Source of the DNA: Selaginella tamariscina
Lineage: Eukaryota; Streptophyta; Lycopodiopsida; Selaginellales; Selaginellaceae
DNA length: 64,000 bases
Direction: 5' to 3'
Assembly (NCBI GenBank): GCA_003024785.1
Contig: PUQB01000232.1
Span: forward strand, 300,483 to 364,482
Below the pieces are notes generated by a model that had not been told where the DNA came from, searched no databases, and saw only the letters and a list, made by a program, of their open reading frames with translations. Below are positions 47,322-58,409 of the stretch, one piece after another. How positions within the stretch are numbered: the first letter of the stretch is position 1; each line of letters starts with the position of its first letter. The position numbers and the translations under genes were made by a program.

Positions 47322-47830
47322 TGTAAGGAAGTAGACTTACGTAAAGGACTCGTAAATTGCTAGGTGGAATATTCAAGAATATAGAAGTCCCATAAAGGTA
47401 CACAGTCCATAAATAGAGAGTCCATAATAGGCTTATGATATAAATAGGGACAAAAGTATTTAGGGTGATCACAGTCCTTAAGACGAGTTGGGTACTAGCG
47501 AAAAGTATTGTACTAGTGTGTTAAGCACACGATATTGCAAGTCTGCATATTGCTCGGGGAGAACACGTGTTCTTTTGGTTGGGAGGTTTGAGTTGCAGAT
47601 CTTGTGTGCGTGTCCATACACGTGTGTTAGGAGCATTACATCACTATGCATAGGGGAATTCCTACTCACTTATACACGGGTGTTTAGGTAGAGGCCATCA
47701 CAACACCTTCCAATGCTTTCGAGGTAAAGACCAGCTCACTGACACGGACCCCATGACTGGATGCTAGTAATGGTAACAACATCTTTGCATAAGTCACCCC
47801 ACATTTAGCCTGCGGAGCTCTTGACAACCA
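47322..47830 (+). repeat. Old element 3' LTR
   Basis: TGTAAGGAAG to GACAACCA, 509 bases, with a TATA-like GATATAAATAGGG near 47438. Its 3' third matches 16230-16250 plus 22531-22678. Confidence 0.65.
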
Positions 47831-48104
47831 AAAATAATTAGGGGAAAAACAAATATAATATATAAAAAGCATAAATACAAAATTAAGGCAAAAGCAAATT
47901 AGGGCAAGAGCAAATACGTTTGATGGCCCATTAAAAAATTGAAGTAAAAAAATAATAAATTAATGCTATTAATCAGTTTCAAGTCAGTTTCAAGTTCAAA
48001 ATATAAGTTTTTAAATTTTAATATTTGTTAATTGATGTTTACATCAACAGTAAAATTTATATTTAAAGATCGAAACTCTACTTTTGATTTTAAAATCAAA
48101 TAAT

Positions 48105-48154
<50 letters not shown>

Positions 48155-48368
48155 AATTTTAAAATTAAATATATAACAGATAATTAAAATAGAAAATACA
48201 TTCTCTTAAAAAATTTAAGATGACATATGTAAAAATGCAAAATATAAATATTATTTTTTACGTGGTGGATATAAATCATTAAATATATTATGAATAATAA
48301 TTAAGTTTAAGTGATTATAACCAAGTTTAAGCTTAATGCTAGGGCATAAAACATGAAAAAGTGGTGCA
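47831..48368. other. AT-rich intergenic sequence with a (TA)n run
   Basis: There is no gene signal. A long TA dinucleotide run lies at about 48108-48147. This is the downstream flank of the release-factor gene. Confidence 0.6.
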
Positions 48369-49380
48369 TTAAGCAACGGAGGCCGCAAGTTCTTCGAGGA
48401 GCACTTTTTGTTCCATTGCAGCACATGCCTATTTACATTACAATGTTATATACAAGGTAATAGTTATATAACTTGTATATGCAGATCTTTAAATATGTTT
48501 TTTTTTTTAAAATTAAGAAATAACTAAATAAATAAATAAACAAGAGTAAGTACCTGCCACTCAAGAATGACTCCATAGTTTATTTTGGTTCTGTGGTCTG
48601 ATACTCTGTTGTCCTGTGTCATCAATGCATATATATAATTAGCTATATGTGTGTGTGAGAGAGAAGTGGAAGTATTACCCTGTAATTATAAGTATAAATT
48701 TTCTCAGATCGAGCACCAGTTCCAACCTTTACATGCAAATAGTAATATCCATATATATATGTGTGTGTGTGTGTGAAACCTCTCAGTGTGTGTGTATGTG
48801 CAAGAGAGAGAGAGAGAGAGATGTACCTGAGATTTACGCTGAGAGGATATCTTTTCTTGTTGTTCAGCAAGTTTTATTTCATAACTACAAACTTAAGAAC
48901 AGACTTAAATTTACATGTCGATATAATGCACACACACACATATGTGTGTGTGTGTGTGTTGTATGAATGTATGTATGTGTATGTACACATACTCTACATG
49001 TGAATATATGTATATTTACACTCACAGTTTAGCTCTTTAGAAGTTGAAAAGCACGAGTAAGTTGAGACCTCTCCTCTGTAAAGAATATTCTGATACCGCT
49101 TGGCTTGTGAAATAAATCTACAGCCTTGTTCACATTCTGACCTGTATAACAACAAACATGTAAGTATATATAATGCAGCAAAATATATTATATATTTTAT
49201 ATTAATATAGAGACGGATATAGTATACCTATATACCTATATGTACTTATATATAACTGTATTGTATTTTGATGTACAAACCTCCAGCACCACCGGACCTC
49301 GCTGTTGAAAGTTCAATATCTTTAGGATCAATCACCACTTCCACTTCATCAACCTTTATAAACAAAAAAAAGTTAATGTT

Positions 49381-49430
<50 letters not shown>

Positions 49431-50219
49431 TACCAATATATGCATATCTCTCTCTCTCTCTCTCACACACAAACACACACACAGACCTCGGGCATGATAG
49501 CAACTGGAGCAGTAGAGGTATGCACACGACCTTGAGATTCTGTTGCTGGTACACGTTGAACTCTATGCACACCTGCTTCATACTTAAGCTTACTATACAC
49601 ACGTTCTCCTGTTACAAACTCCTTAAATCCTCCGTTCTCTGCCTAAATATGCACTATATCTATATGTATAAAATATATATCCATTAACTGTCTGTTTGGG
49701 AAATAGGACTACATTTCCATCGGTTTTGCTCAGCACATTTTTGGTACATACGAACCTGCAAAATAATGACATGAGTTCAAGCGAACATAACAGAGTGTGT
49801 GCGTGCGTGCGTGTACCTACAAGGTCACCAGCCCAGATTCCCGCCTCATCACCTCCTGTTCCAGCTCGAACTGCTCTCACAAGTTTATTTGAAAATAAGT
49901 AAAATAAATGAATAGATAAATAACGGGCTAATAATAATAGTATAATATCGATACCTTCAAGCATTATATTTCGTGACTCTAGAGGGTCGCTAGGTAATAG
50001 CATCACCTGTAAAAAGAAACAAAAAGAAACAGTGTTAGCTCTCTCTCTCTCTCACACACACACACGCGCGCGCGCACAGTAGAAAATGTATAACATTCAA
50101 TACACATGCATCCTCGCATGCACACGTACACGCACGCACGCACTCACACTTAAGTACCTTGAGTTGTTCCTTAGTTCGTTTTAAAGCAGCAGATTCTTCA
50201 ATTGCCATGTCAGCCAACT
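48369..50219 (-). CDS. Plastid-type peptide-chain release factor 1-like gene, 5'-incomplete, possibly decaying
   Basis: RF1 recognises UAA/UAG and triggers peptide release. Eleven exons fit GT-AG sites on the minus strand: about 50158-50219, 49955-50006, 49821-49870, 49689-49755, 49487-49638, 49281-49353, 49026-49141, 48827-48884, 48679-48726, 48554-48613 and 48369-48428 (TAA at 48369-48371). Visible words are [34 protein letters not shown] with the RF1-specific PAT stop-codon motif, [25 protein letters not shown] with GGQ split across exons 6/7, [15 protein letters not shown] and [25 protein letters not shown] matches the plastid type. Oddities: no exons for the transit peptide or most of domain 1 are visible. 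Exon 7 lacks the usual VET after NVNK and three residues after TEERSQ, and has one extra base in the QLLRAKL segment. About ten residues are missing before QACAAMEQ. It may be a pseudogene or carry assembly errors. It runs in the same direction as, and directly behind, the RING gene. Confidence 0.72.
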
Positions 50220-50424
50220 CTTCATATATATTTGTGTATAGGTATATAAACACTACACATACACATCTATGTACATCTAGTGAGAGATAACACTGAAACA
50301 GAAAAAGTTATGGACTTGAGCAAAAGTTAGGGCGCACACACACACGTTAAAGAACAAGCATACACTAGGCAAAATGTCGGTAATATTAGTTCACGTTTTC
50401 TCTATGTACAAATTATAACTAAGA

Positions 50425-52144
50425 CTAGCTCCAATACAGTGCAGGAGGCTCTTCAGGCCCTACAAAAGAGTACAAAAATATATAAGATAAATAAAGATAA
50501 GTTTAATATATATTACTCACATTCGATGAGATTAAAGAGTGTTTGCAGCCTAGGTACAGTAACCCACACCAGAACTACCAGGACAATCGACACAACACCG
50601 CCTGTATAAAATATTAGGGAGCTTCATGAACTTAGTATTAGTGTAATAATGTTTAAAATATGTTTATTTACCTGCATAATTGCATATAATGCGGAAAGTC
50701 CAAGCGACCATAAGTGCGAGTGTAACCGTCACTGCTCTCACATCCGGAGAAAACAGGAAGGCAAAACCCTCGGGAGGAGCTGCGAATTCTAAGCCGGGTG
50801 CCAGAAACTCAAAAACAACATGAAAATATTTCCTACGAAAAACCCAAGTACACATATATAGATAATAATGAGGATAAATTATAGATAGTAAATAAATAAG
50901 GATAAATTATAATTTACCAGTAGAGTAACACACCCATGTAATAGAGAGCAATAACAATTGCATTCTGCAAAATAAAAAATAAATAATATATAAAATGATA
51001 TATATAACTTATTAAAATTACCTGGTTTAAACCAGTAAACCACTCTAACCATGATCCAAACCACCAAGTACTCCTCCAAGAAAAGAACATCAAGCACTCC
51101 ACAATGAGTGTTGCCATGAGCAGCCATAGCAAACAACTCACACCATGTGCAACTGAAAACATATATCAGGAATTATTGTATATTCCCCTATGATTCTATT
51201 CCTGTTACGTGAAACAGTAAACCATCACTAAACATATGTACTGTGTCGCCGCATGTGTGTGTATTTGTATGTAGACGTTCAATATATGTTTCTATTACTG
51301 TTACGTGAAACAGTAAACCATCACTAAACATATATACTGTCTCGCTGCGTGTGTATGTGTGTGTATTTGTACGTAGACGTGTGACAATAGTAGCCAGACA
51401 ACACAGGCAGAATGCGTATCACTAGTTCAGTTTATCCAGATAATGCTAGACAAGGTGAACATTATATATATATAATTTGTAATAGTTAAGTTTTGAAGGG
51501 TAAAGTGAGTACTCAGTTTTCAGTTTTCACTGCACAAGCATCACTAGCATTAATGTACCTTTTAGATGCCTGCAATGAGCACAATGTATACACGTATACA
51601 TATACACAAGTGCTACATATAACAGAGTATGTTAAAACAGAAAATAAGAATCCGATCATTCACAGAGTATGTTAAAACAGAAAACAAAAAATGTACAGAG
51701 GAGGGAACTGAAAGCTGCGAGCAAGGTCCAGGCCAGGTCGTCTATTTGACTAAACACATGCATATCATCTTACCTCGTGAGAATGGCGACAACGGTGGCA
51801 GCGGTGGACGAGTAAGTTCCGTTGTGATTCTAAAAAAAGAAACTCAATATAAATACATAGTAAACATGTATAAAAAATACAAACCTGGCAAACTCAGTTG
51901 CCGTCGGGTTTGAAGGATATCTCTGACAGACAGAAAGGATTGGTTCCCTGCAGTGAGGACAACCCTGTCTGATCCGTACCAACCTGCGAACGCATCTTAT
52001 GCAAACGTCACATGGGATGCTACAACGGCATGAAGTTAGAAGTTCAGCCAACTCATCCTTCAGCACTTCTTCGCAACAAACAACACACCTGCAACATTAA
52101 TAGTGTGTGTGTGAGAAAGAACTCAACACAAACACACCTGCAAC

Positions 52145-52198
<54 letters not shown>

Positions 52199-52241
52199 GG
52201 AAGAACCTCCACAAAGCAGAAGTGTTCGAGTCGTTCTCCAT
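50425..52241 (-). CDS. Membrane protein with N-terminal C4C4 RING finger, 249 aa
   Basis: Eight exons on the minus strand join in frame to exactly 750 bases with GT-AG introns: 52207-52241, 51885-52088, 51774-51829, 51022-51152, 50918-50964, 50672-50832, 50521-50601 and 50425-50459. The ATG at 52241 opens MENDSNTSALWRC. Residues 13-58 give a perfect RING spacing made only of cysteines: C13-x2-C16-x15-C32-x1-C34-x3-C38-x2-C41-x13-C55-x2-C58. A proline-rich linker (TRPPLPPLSPFSR) follows, then about four hydrophobic segments near residues 100-122, 143-160, 190-210 and 214-232. RING domains usually bind E2 enzymes, so a membrane ubiquitin ligase is likely. I do not recognise the family. The last 35-base exon is the least certain: reading through its donor would end the protein three codons later. 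The start is only about 0.5 kb from the divergent Sec61-like sequence. Confidence 0.75.
52149..52199. repeat. (GT)n(GA)n microsatellite in RING gene intron 1
   Basis: A perfect GT run passes directly into a GA run, ending a few bases from the exon 1 donor. Similar runs border other donors in this gene pair. Confidence 0.85.
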
Positions 52242-52736
52242 GCCTACACAAATAAGTATTATCAACACACTATAATAGGAAATGCAAAGTTTATTATTTA
52301 AAAAGCAAACTAAAGCAGAAAAAGAAGACTTTTGACTGAATACATAACCTACATATGATCCTTGCGAGACAAATACAGTAAAAAAGCAGGATAAAGCATA
52401 AAAAAGGAGACATATGACCCTTGCGAGACATATAAGACAGTGAAAAGCAGGATAAAGCATAAAAGAGAAGACTTCCGATGAATTTATAACCTACATTTGG
52501 TGAAGATGGAAAATATACAAGAAACAGCTGGAAATGCAACGTTTTGCTTCGGAAATGCACCGTTTTGCTTCAGAAATCAGCCGGAAACATACCTGATGCG
52601 CCTGCGCCTGCGCCCTCAGGCCTTACACCTAAAACCCTAGACGGGAATATTCACAAGTTTAAGGTTTCACACTAACCGTCGAATTTGGATACGATCGGAC
52701 GGTTGTGGACGTGTTAATCTTCGCAGCCCAAAGGAT
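52242..52736. promoter_or_regulatory. Divergent intergenic region with short direct repeats
   Basis: This lies between the RING gene start and the Sec61-like sequence. Two to three diverged copies of a roughly 65-base unit (AAAGCAGGATAAAGCATAAAA, then GACATATGACCCTTGCGAGAC) fall within 52312-52499. A duplicated CGTTTTGCTTC-GAAAT word lies near 52535-52580. CCTGCGCCTGCGCC near 52600-52615 is GC-rich. Promoter function is inferred from position only. Confidence 0.4.
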
Positions 52737-53996
52737 TTGCGAGTTAAGGAAGGGCTAAACAATGGAGTATCTGTATCGCCAGTGCGTGTGCTGTTTGGCA
52801 TAAATTTGAATGGAGCCATCATTCTTCACGCCGCTGTGTTTTTGTTTGTGTATCACAGCATCAGTTATTCACTTCCAGTTCCAGGTAGGGTATGTAGTTG
52901 TGTCGTTATATCCCAGCTGATACCGATGAATTCCAGTCAAGGATGGTGCCTGGTGGAGCCGTCTACTATTCGCATCGACTCCCAACACGGTTTTCGAGCT
53001 GGGTTTCACATCTATGGTGTTCTGCAGGATCCTCAACCCGAACGCGAGAAGGTCGACGAGGTTCGGATTCAGCTTGTATCCCCTTGTTGTGGCCACGCTC
53101 CAGGCACTCTTCTGCATATACTCGGGTGCGTGGGTTGACATGACCGTAGCACAGTTCGGGGCAGAGTGCTTGTAAGCGGGCTTCTGTTGCCACTCTTCTG
53201 CCACCAAGTGCAGTGCCAGCTGCTGGACGATAGGTGGAGGGTGGAGAACACACTTGCCACGGCTAACTTTGTAGCTCAGATCGTCCCTCGCATGAAGACA
53301 GACAATCCCGGAAGCGAGCTGTGGCACAAGCTTTTGGAACAGAGGCTGACTCCGAGAACGGTGGAGATACTCGTGTACATCTTTGTTTTGGCATATCTCG
53401 CAAAGGTGTACACGATTGCAAAGCATCCCTGCAGGAAGGAAACGGAGCGGCAGTTTTACCTGCGGGTGCGACCCGTGGGCAGTCCTGACCTGCCTGGTTG
53501 GGACTTCTGTGGTGTTTTGCAAGATGACAGAGGGAAGCGGGTGGATGCGATTGTTCGAGAAGCAAGTGTGTTGTCGGACAGCAAGCGTGTGTTCCTTATC
53601 CATCCGGATAGTGTCTTGTACATGTCCAGCGTTCTCTGGCTGTTGCATTCCTCGGGCCTGCACAAGTACAACAACTGCTGCTCTCCGGTGCTTACCACCC
53701 TGGGATACACATGCATCTTACTGACGGCTCCCAGGCCGGAGCTCTCATGCGTGGAGGATGCATGGTCACATGTGCTGTTGAATGCATTCGTTACTGGACT
53801 CTTGGTAGTGATTGGTAATGTCATCGGCCTCGACGGGGCTGCCTGGGTGGCTTTCATTCCTTTGCTTGATGGCTTTACTACGGCGTGGGGAAGAAACATT
53901 ATAGCAGATACTGTGGCTCTCCGGCGTGCCAGGGCCGCCTCGATTGACGAGGTTCGAATCCCAGGCACCGCTCGTGAAGCCATAACCCTTTGAATG
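52737..53996 (+). pseudogene. Sec61-alpha/SecY-like sequence, intronless and frame-broken
   Basis: Sec61-alpha forms the protein-conducting channel of the ER. The plus strand carries blocks resembling it in the right order but in more than one frame. WWSRLLFASTPNTVFELGF (about 52950-53005) matches the family FYWxRxxLASNxxTxxELG. VVATLQALFCIYSGAW (about 53088-53135) matches the Q-x-SGMYG block. LLDDRWRVENTLATANFVAQ (about 53218-53278) matches [40 protein letters not shown] (about 53718-53775) matches LTPPxSLxEAxxDPxH. The longest open frame is 53166-53993 (275 codons) with several hydrophobic stretches. Lack of introns beside intron-rich neighbours suggests a retrocopy. The C-terminal fifth matches poorly. 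Alternatively it is an unrelated multi-spanning protein. Confidence 0.45.
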
Positions 53997-54289
53997 TACT
54001 CGTTTTTAACTTATTAAGCTTCTTTACGCACGAACATATATTTACATTGAGAACACAGTTATGTAGAAGCCATAATTTACATTATATCAAACATTTCCTC
54101 AACTCTCATATTGAAAATCCTTAGTAATAATATTGTAGAGCGCCTGGTTGTTATGTTTTAATTTATAAAACTTAAAGTCACAATAAATAAAAAGCGTCCT
54201 TTAATTTATAAAACAAAGTCACAAGAAAAAAAAAAAAGGTCCTTTAATTTATAAAATTAAGAATAACAACTTGATTAAAGGTTTAACTT
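53994..54289. other. AT-rich intergenic sequence
   Basis: It contains three spaced copies of a TCCTTTAATTTATAAAA-like word (near 54160, 54198, 54240) and an A run. No gene signal is visible. Confidence 0.5.
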
Positions 54290-55112
54290 ATGAATAAACT
54301 CACTAAGTTAAAAATAATATTTAGGTCAAAAGTGTTAGAATATGTTTTATATAGTGATATTGCTTATAAAAGTTTTTAATATTCTTATTTCTGAGGCACA
54401 TATGTAAATAGTTCATTAGTTCATATTAATATCAAAAATGGATTGAAATTGATTGGATGAATATAAGAAATGTTTTGGTTGAACATAACTTTTCGAAGAG
54501 AGTCATATACCATTAAGATATGTGCATTCTTCATTATTTTTAATTGATTGATCTTCTATTAAAGCCCAATTATTCTTTATTCTTGAAGAAATATGGCTTG
54601 CTTTCTTTCTTACATCGTATTATTCGAGAGGTTTATAACATATTCGCTAGTCAAAAATTTAATCTTTATTAATCACCTCTTCTACAATTAATATGCTTGT
54701 TAAGCAAATTTAGCAACAATTTCAGATTGTGAAACTGTGTATGACCAAATTCCCATAAGTGCACCCATTTTCTTGAGCTTTTGAAATAGACAGTTTAACC
54801 CCAGACGAAAAAATGATATCATATAGAAATTTATCATGACAACGAATGAAATTTCCCTGTTTGATTTATTTTTCTTTGTCCTCAAGCCTTTGTCAATGAA
54901 GCATAATACCATTAACATCCAGTAACACAATATGGTCATGAAGTAACAAAGGGCAATATTGCATGTTCAATTATTTGTAACTCACTTGTTTCGTCCCTTT
55001 CACATTTATCTTTTGACACTAAATTATTGCTGATCTTTTTATCATTTACTTGTACATAATCCTTATAAGATTCAATATTGCAGGCGCTAAAGAAAGTGAA
55101 GGCAATAGAAAT
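54290..55112 (-). pseudogene. FCP1-like HAD phosphatase fossil, copy B
   Basis: Read on the minus strand this is similar along its length to 1698-2540. It has LLDVNGIMLH (motif I region, closer to the family D-x-N-G form than copy A), RLGLNCLFQKLKKMGALMGI followed by WS, and the same downstream blocks. It is broken by stops. Its upstream side is cut at 55112 by a LARD LTR, so the original copy extended further. Confidence 0.65.
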
Positions 55113-56475
55113 TGTTAAAGTTTTAACTTGAAAGATTAACATGTGACAACACGAGGCTACCAAATAGCCTTTTTCGTAAATTCTTGTGTGAGCAACGCCA
55201 AGTCTTTAAAATAACCCCTAGAGCCTAACTCATATGCTCAAATAGGCACAAAACTTAGGGTTCTACCCTAAGTCCTTTAGAATGACTATCCTACGAGCCT
55301 TAGAGGATAACTTAAGTAGACTTTAGGATCCTGCCCTAAAAGATCTAGACAAATTCATGCCCCAACCCCATTAAGGAAACATACTTTTGCACATACCCCC
55401 ATGACATAGCAAAGACATCGTGACTTACCCCTTGAGGATTCATCCTCATCAGCGAGTACAATCCCTTTAGGGTGACAAGGGGTCTCATGAACCACGACTA
55501 ACCCCTAAGAGTTCGAGTGTTCAAGTTATACCCTAGTCTTAAGTTTAGTACTTAATAAGAACACGAATATGCACCGTAGGCAAACACGAGTGTTCTACCA
55601 AGCATACTCCCCAAGACTAGGTTTGGATAACCCTAAGTACGCAAACTCACAAGTGACTCACAAAAGGGCTCTTGCTAATGAGCTTAGGTTGTTCAATCCC
55701 TAAATCTCAAGGAAAACACCCTATAGCCAAGTGTGCTAATAGCACACATAGTTATGAAACCTAGCCTCCTTGGGCCGATGCCCAAGGCTTAGCACCCTGA
55801 TGAGAACACAAGCATGCTTGCTTACTAAAATATTCAATCCCTTGGCATTAACCCCATAAAACAACCCCAAAAGGTGTGCCTTACGTGTTGTACTTTGCAC
55901 CATGTGCCACAAATGTGGCTCTCTAATGCCAACTCTAAAACCCCTCTATGATCTCTCAAGAACTCGGTAAGGAAAGCTTGACGTGGAGGAGAAGGTTAGA
56001 GACAAGCCTTAACCTCTAACCCTTAGAATGTGCACTTCCAAGCATGAATTCACCAATGTTAAGAGTAGGCTACCTAAAAGGTGGGACGTACCCTTATTGT
56101 TTGGAAGTTGAGGCGGCACAGCAGGGGTTGTGCCTTGATGACACAAGCTAGAGCTTGCACCAGTAAAAGAATAACGAGCTTTGTTAGCAACCCAGAACCT
56201 CTCACATGTACTACTTAATATATGTGATAGAGCCCCCCTTATTTTCTATTTACATAAGTGGGCTAGCACAAAACTCATTCCCAAAGGGATATACTTGGTG
56301 AGTTAACTTAATGATCTATAAACCCCAACATGTCAAAGTTAGGGGTATTTCTAAACATACCCAACATGCCAAACTCACTAGAACTAACCATTAACCCAAT
56401 CAGGACACGGAAAACCAGGGTAAGAGTTTTCTAAAAAGTAAATTCTAGCTCCACCTAGAGTTTCTTGCAAATACC
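55113..56475 (-). repeat. LARD-family LTR, copy 4, old and truncated by a chromovirus
   Basis: This is a diverged relative of 6673-8450 in the same orientation, from TGTTAAAGTTTTAAC to AGTTTCTTGCAAATACC. It stops where the chromovirus LTR begins. Its left neighbour is the FCP1-like fossil, not a primer site, so this is an outer element end. It is clearly older than copies 1-3. Confidence 0.75.
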
Positions 56476-56685
56476 TGTCACAACCAGATACAGGATGCAG
56501 GATTCCAAAATACAGATACAGGATATGCCTGCAGGATATTCCTATAAGATATGCCTACAGGATATGCCATAGGATATGCCTGAGGACATGTGGCTCGTTT
56601 TAGCCTCTACATGCACATAACCACTTTTAGATGCATGCAGCCACTTTTAGCACTCATGCCTAGATTAGCTCTTGGAGTTGTGAGC

Positions 56686-56728
56686 ATAAAAGCTCCGACC
56701 TAATTGTTGTACAATCAGTTACTATCAA
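56686..56728 (+). promoter_or_regulatory. Chromovirus C promoter and self-primer segment
   Basis: ATAAAAG is at 56686-56692. AGTTACTATCAA at 56717-56728 starts 31 bases on and pairs over 12 bases with 57024-57035. Confidence 0.7.
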
Positions 56729-57021
56729 CACTAGTCATTCTACGATCATTTTATTCTTGTCTTGTTTGTGTCTTGCTCTTGTCTGCTCCGGATCTTGTCA
56801 TGTTCCTGTCTTGCTCCTAAATCCTATCATGCGCCTTCCTGTCCTGCTCCTTCTTGCTCCCGAATCCTATCATGTTCATGTCTTGCTCCTGGATCCTATC
56901 CTCCGCCTTGTCTTGCTCCTGAGTTCCTAGTTCTTGTCTTACTCCATGTCCTACTCCTGAGTCAACCTTCTTGTTTTTGGAATCCTGCTCTCTTCCTTAT
57001 TTCCTAGATCGTGGCTTGACA

Positions 57022-57035
57022 GTTTGATAGTAACT
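57022..57035 (+). other. Chromovirus C primer-binding site, self-priming type
   Basis: GTTTGATAGTAACT follows the LTR end. Its last 12 bases are the reverse complement of 56717-56728. Confidence 0.65.
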
Positions 57036-57847
57036 CCTTTTATAGCTCTCCGTTTCCTAACTACTTTTTTTTCCTTAATTCTTTTCCTTCATTTTCCTCC
57101 TTTTTCTTTCATAGATCATGGCTGATTTGAGAACTTTCAACGCGAGCACCAAATGTTGCTTCATGAGCTAGCCACTTTGCGCCAAGTGGTCACCGATCTG
57201 CAAGGTTCCACCAACACGGCGCATGTAGTTACTGATGCATCCTCCAGGCTGCTGCGCAGGCTCTCTTAGGCATCGGTGGTCCCTTTTCATCGAACTTTTC
57301 TTCGGAGTCGAAGATCAGCATGCCAGAAAAGTTTAGTGGCAATCGTGTCGATTTCCAAAGTTTCCTAAATTAGATCCGACTCTTGATCCGCATGCAATTG
57401 CTGGAGCGTGACGACCCATTGATGGAAGACTTTGAAGGTTTCGTGACTGCCTTTGAAGCCTGCTTTGGAGATCCTGATAAGTACCGTTTCGCATGCACAA
57501 AGTTATGAAAGCTCACTCAAGGATCTCGACCAGCTTTCGTCTATGCATCCGAATTTTAGCAACTTTGCACAAAACATTCCATGGGACGAACTGCATTGAT
57601 TGAACACTTCCATTTTGGGTTGAGGGATGACGTGAAGGAGCTTCTTCTTACGTTACCAGATGCCAAACATTAGCGGAGATCATGCAACAAGCCGTTGCTG
57701 CGACAACCATTGTTCGAGCGTCGTCAGGAAAGAATCCCGTCAGTAGTTCCTGCAAACCAATCCTGCAGCTGTGGTACATGTTCCTGCACCACCTTCTGGA
57801 GTAGTTCCTATAGAGGTTGACAAATCCAAGCGTGGCTCTCTTTCTGC

Positions 57848-58387
57848 TGTCAAGCCACGATCCAGGAACAGGAAGTGAGCAGGATTCCAAGAGTAGGAAG
57901 GCTTGACTAGGAGCAGGATAGGAAACAGAAGAACTAGGAACTCAGGGCAAGAAAGACACAGGATAGGATCCAGGAGTAGGACAGGAACAGGACGGATCAG
58001 GAGCAGATAGGAACAGGACAGGATCCAGGAGCGAGATAGGAAAGACAGGATCCAAGAGCGAGACAAGAGCAGGAGGCAAAGAGCAAGACAAGACAAGAAC
58101 AAGAATGATCGTAGAATGACTGGTGTTGATAGTAACTGATTGTACAACAATTAGGTCGGAGCTTTTATGCTCACAACTCCAAGCTAATCTGGTCATGAGC
58201 CTAATCTAGTCACTAGCAAAATGGTCATCCTTATCCTAGGAATATCCTGTAGGAATATCCTGTAGGCATATCCTTAGGAATATCCTGGGAATATCCTGTG
58301 GGAATATCCTGCAGCCGAATCCTGTATCGCATATCCTGTAGGCTGAATCCTGTATGTCGTATCCTGTATCCTGTATCGGGTGTGACA
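57848..58387 (-). repeat. Chromovirus D, 3' LTR
   Basis: Plus-strand TGTCAAGCC to GGTGTGACA. TATA is at 58162-58168 (minus) and the start segment at 58126-58137. The polypurine tract complement follows at 58388-58402. Confidence 0.9.
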
Positions 58388-58409
58388 GCACCTCCTCCCT
58401 AAGGACGAG

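Larger units (their letters stand above)
15874..47830 (+). mobile_element. Old composite LTR element opened by three insertions
   Basis: The outer ends are LTR-like: TGTTAGGCAATGCTTAACCC at 15874, and TGTAAGGAAG...GACAACCA ending at 47830. Flanking 5-mers are ACAAT and AAAAT, a possible worn target duplication. Element pieces are 15874-16250, 22531-24026, 40427-44900 and 47221-47830. Everything between is younger insertions. Gag-like sequence and a protease-like word remain, but no reverse transcriptase is visible. The two LTRs share their 3' parts well and their U3 parts poorly, so they could come from related rather than the same element. It is old and heavily broken. Confidence 0.5.
56476..57847 (+). 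mobile_element. Chromovirus copy C: 5' LTR and partial gag
   Basis: The 5' LTR is 56476-57021, followed by primer site and gag-like sequence to 57847, where an inverted chromovirus begins. The left flank ATACC (56471-56475) would be half of a target duplication. The rest of the element, if present, lies beyond the window. It is broken. Confidence 0.85.

Noticed and set aside
52869-53663. 264-codon open frame on the minus strand
   Set aside because: It lies opposite the Sec61-like blocks, has no recognisable motif and is best explained as a shadow of GC-rich plus-strand coding sequence.
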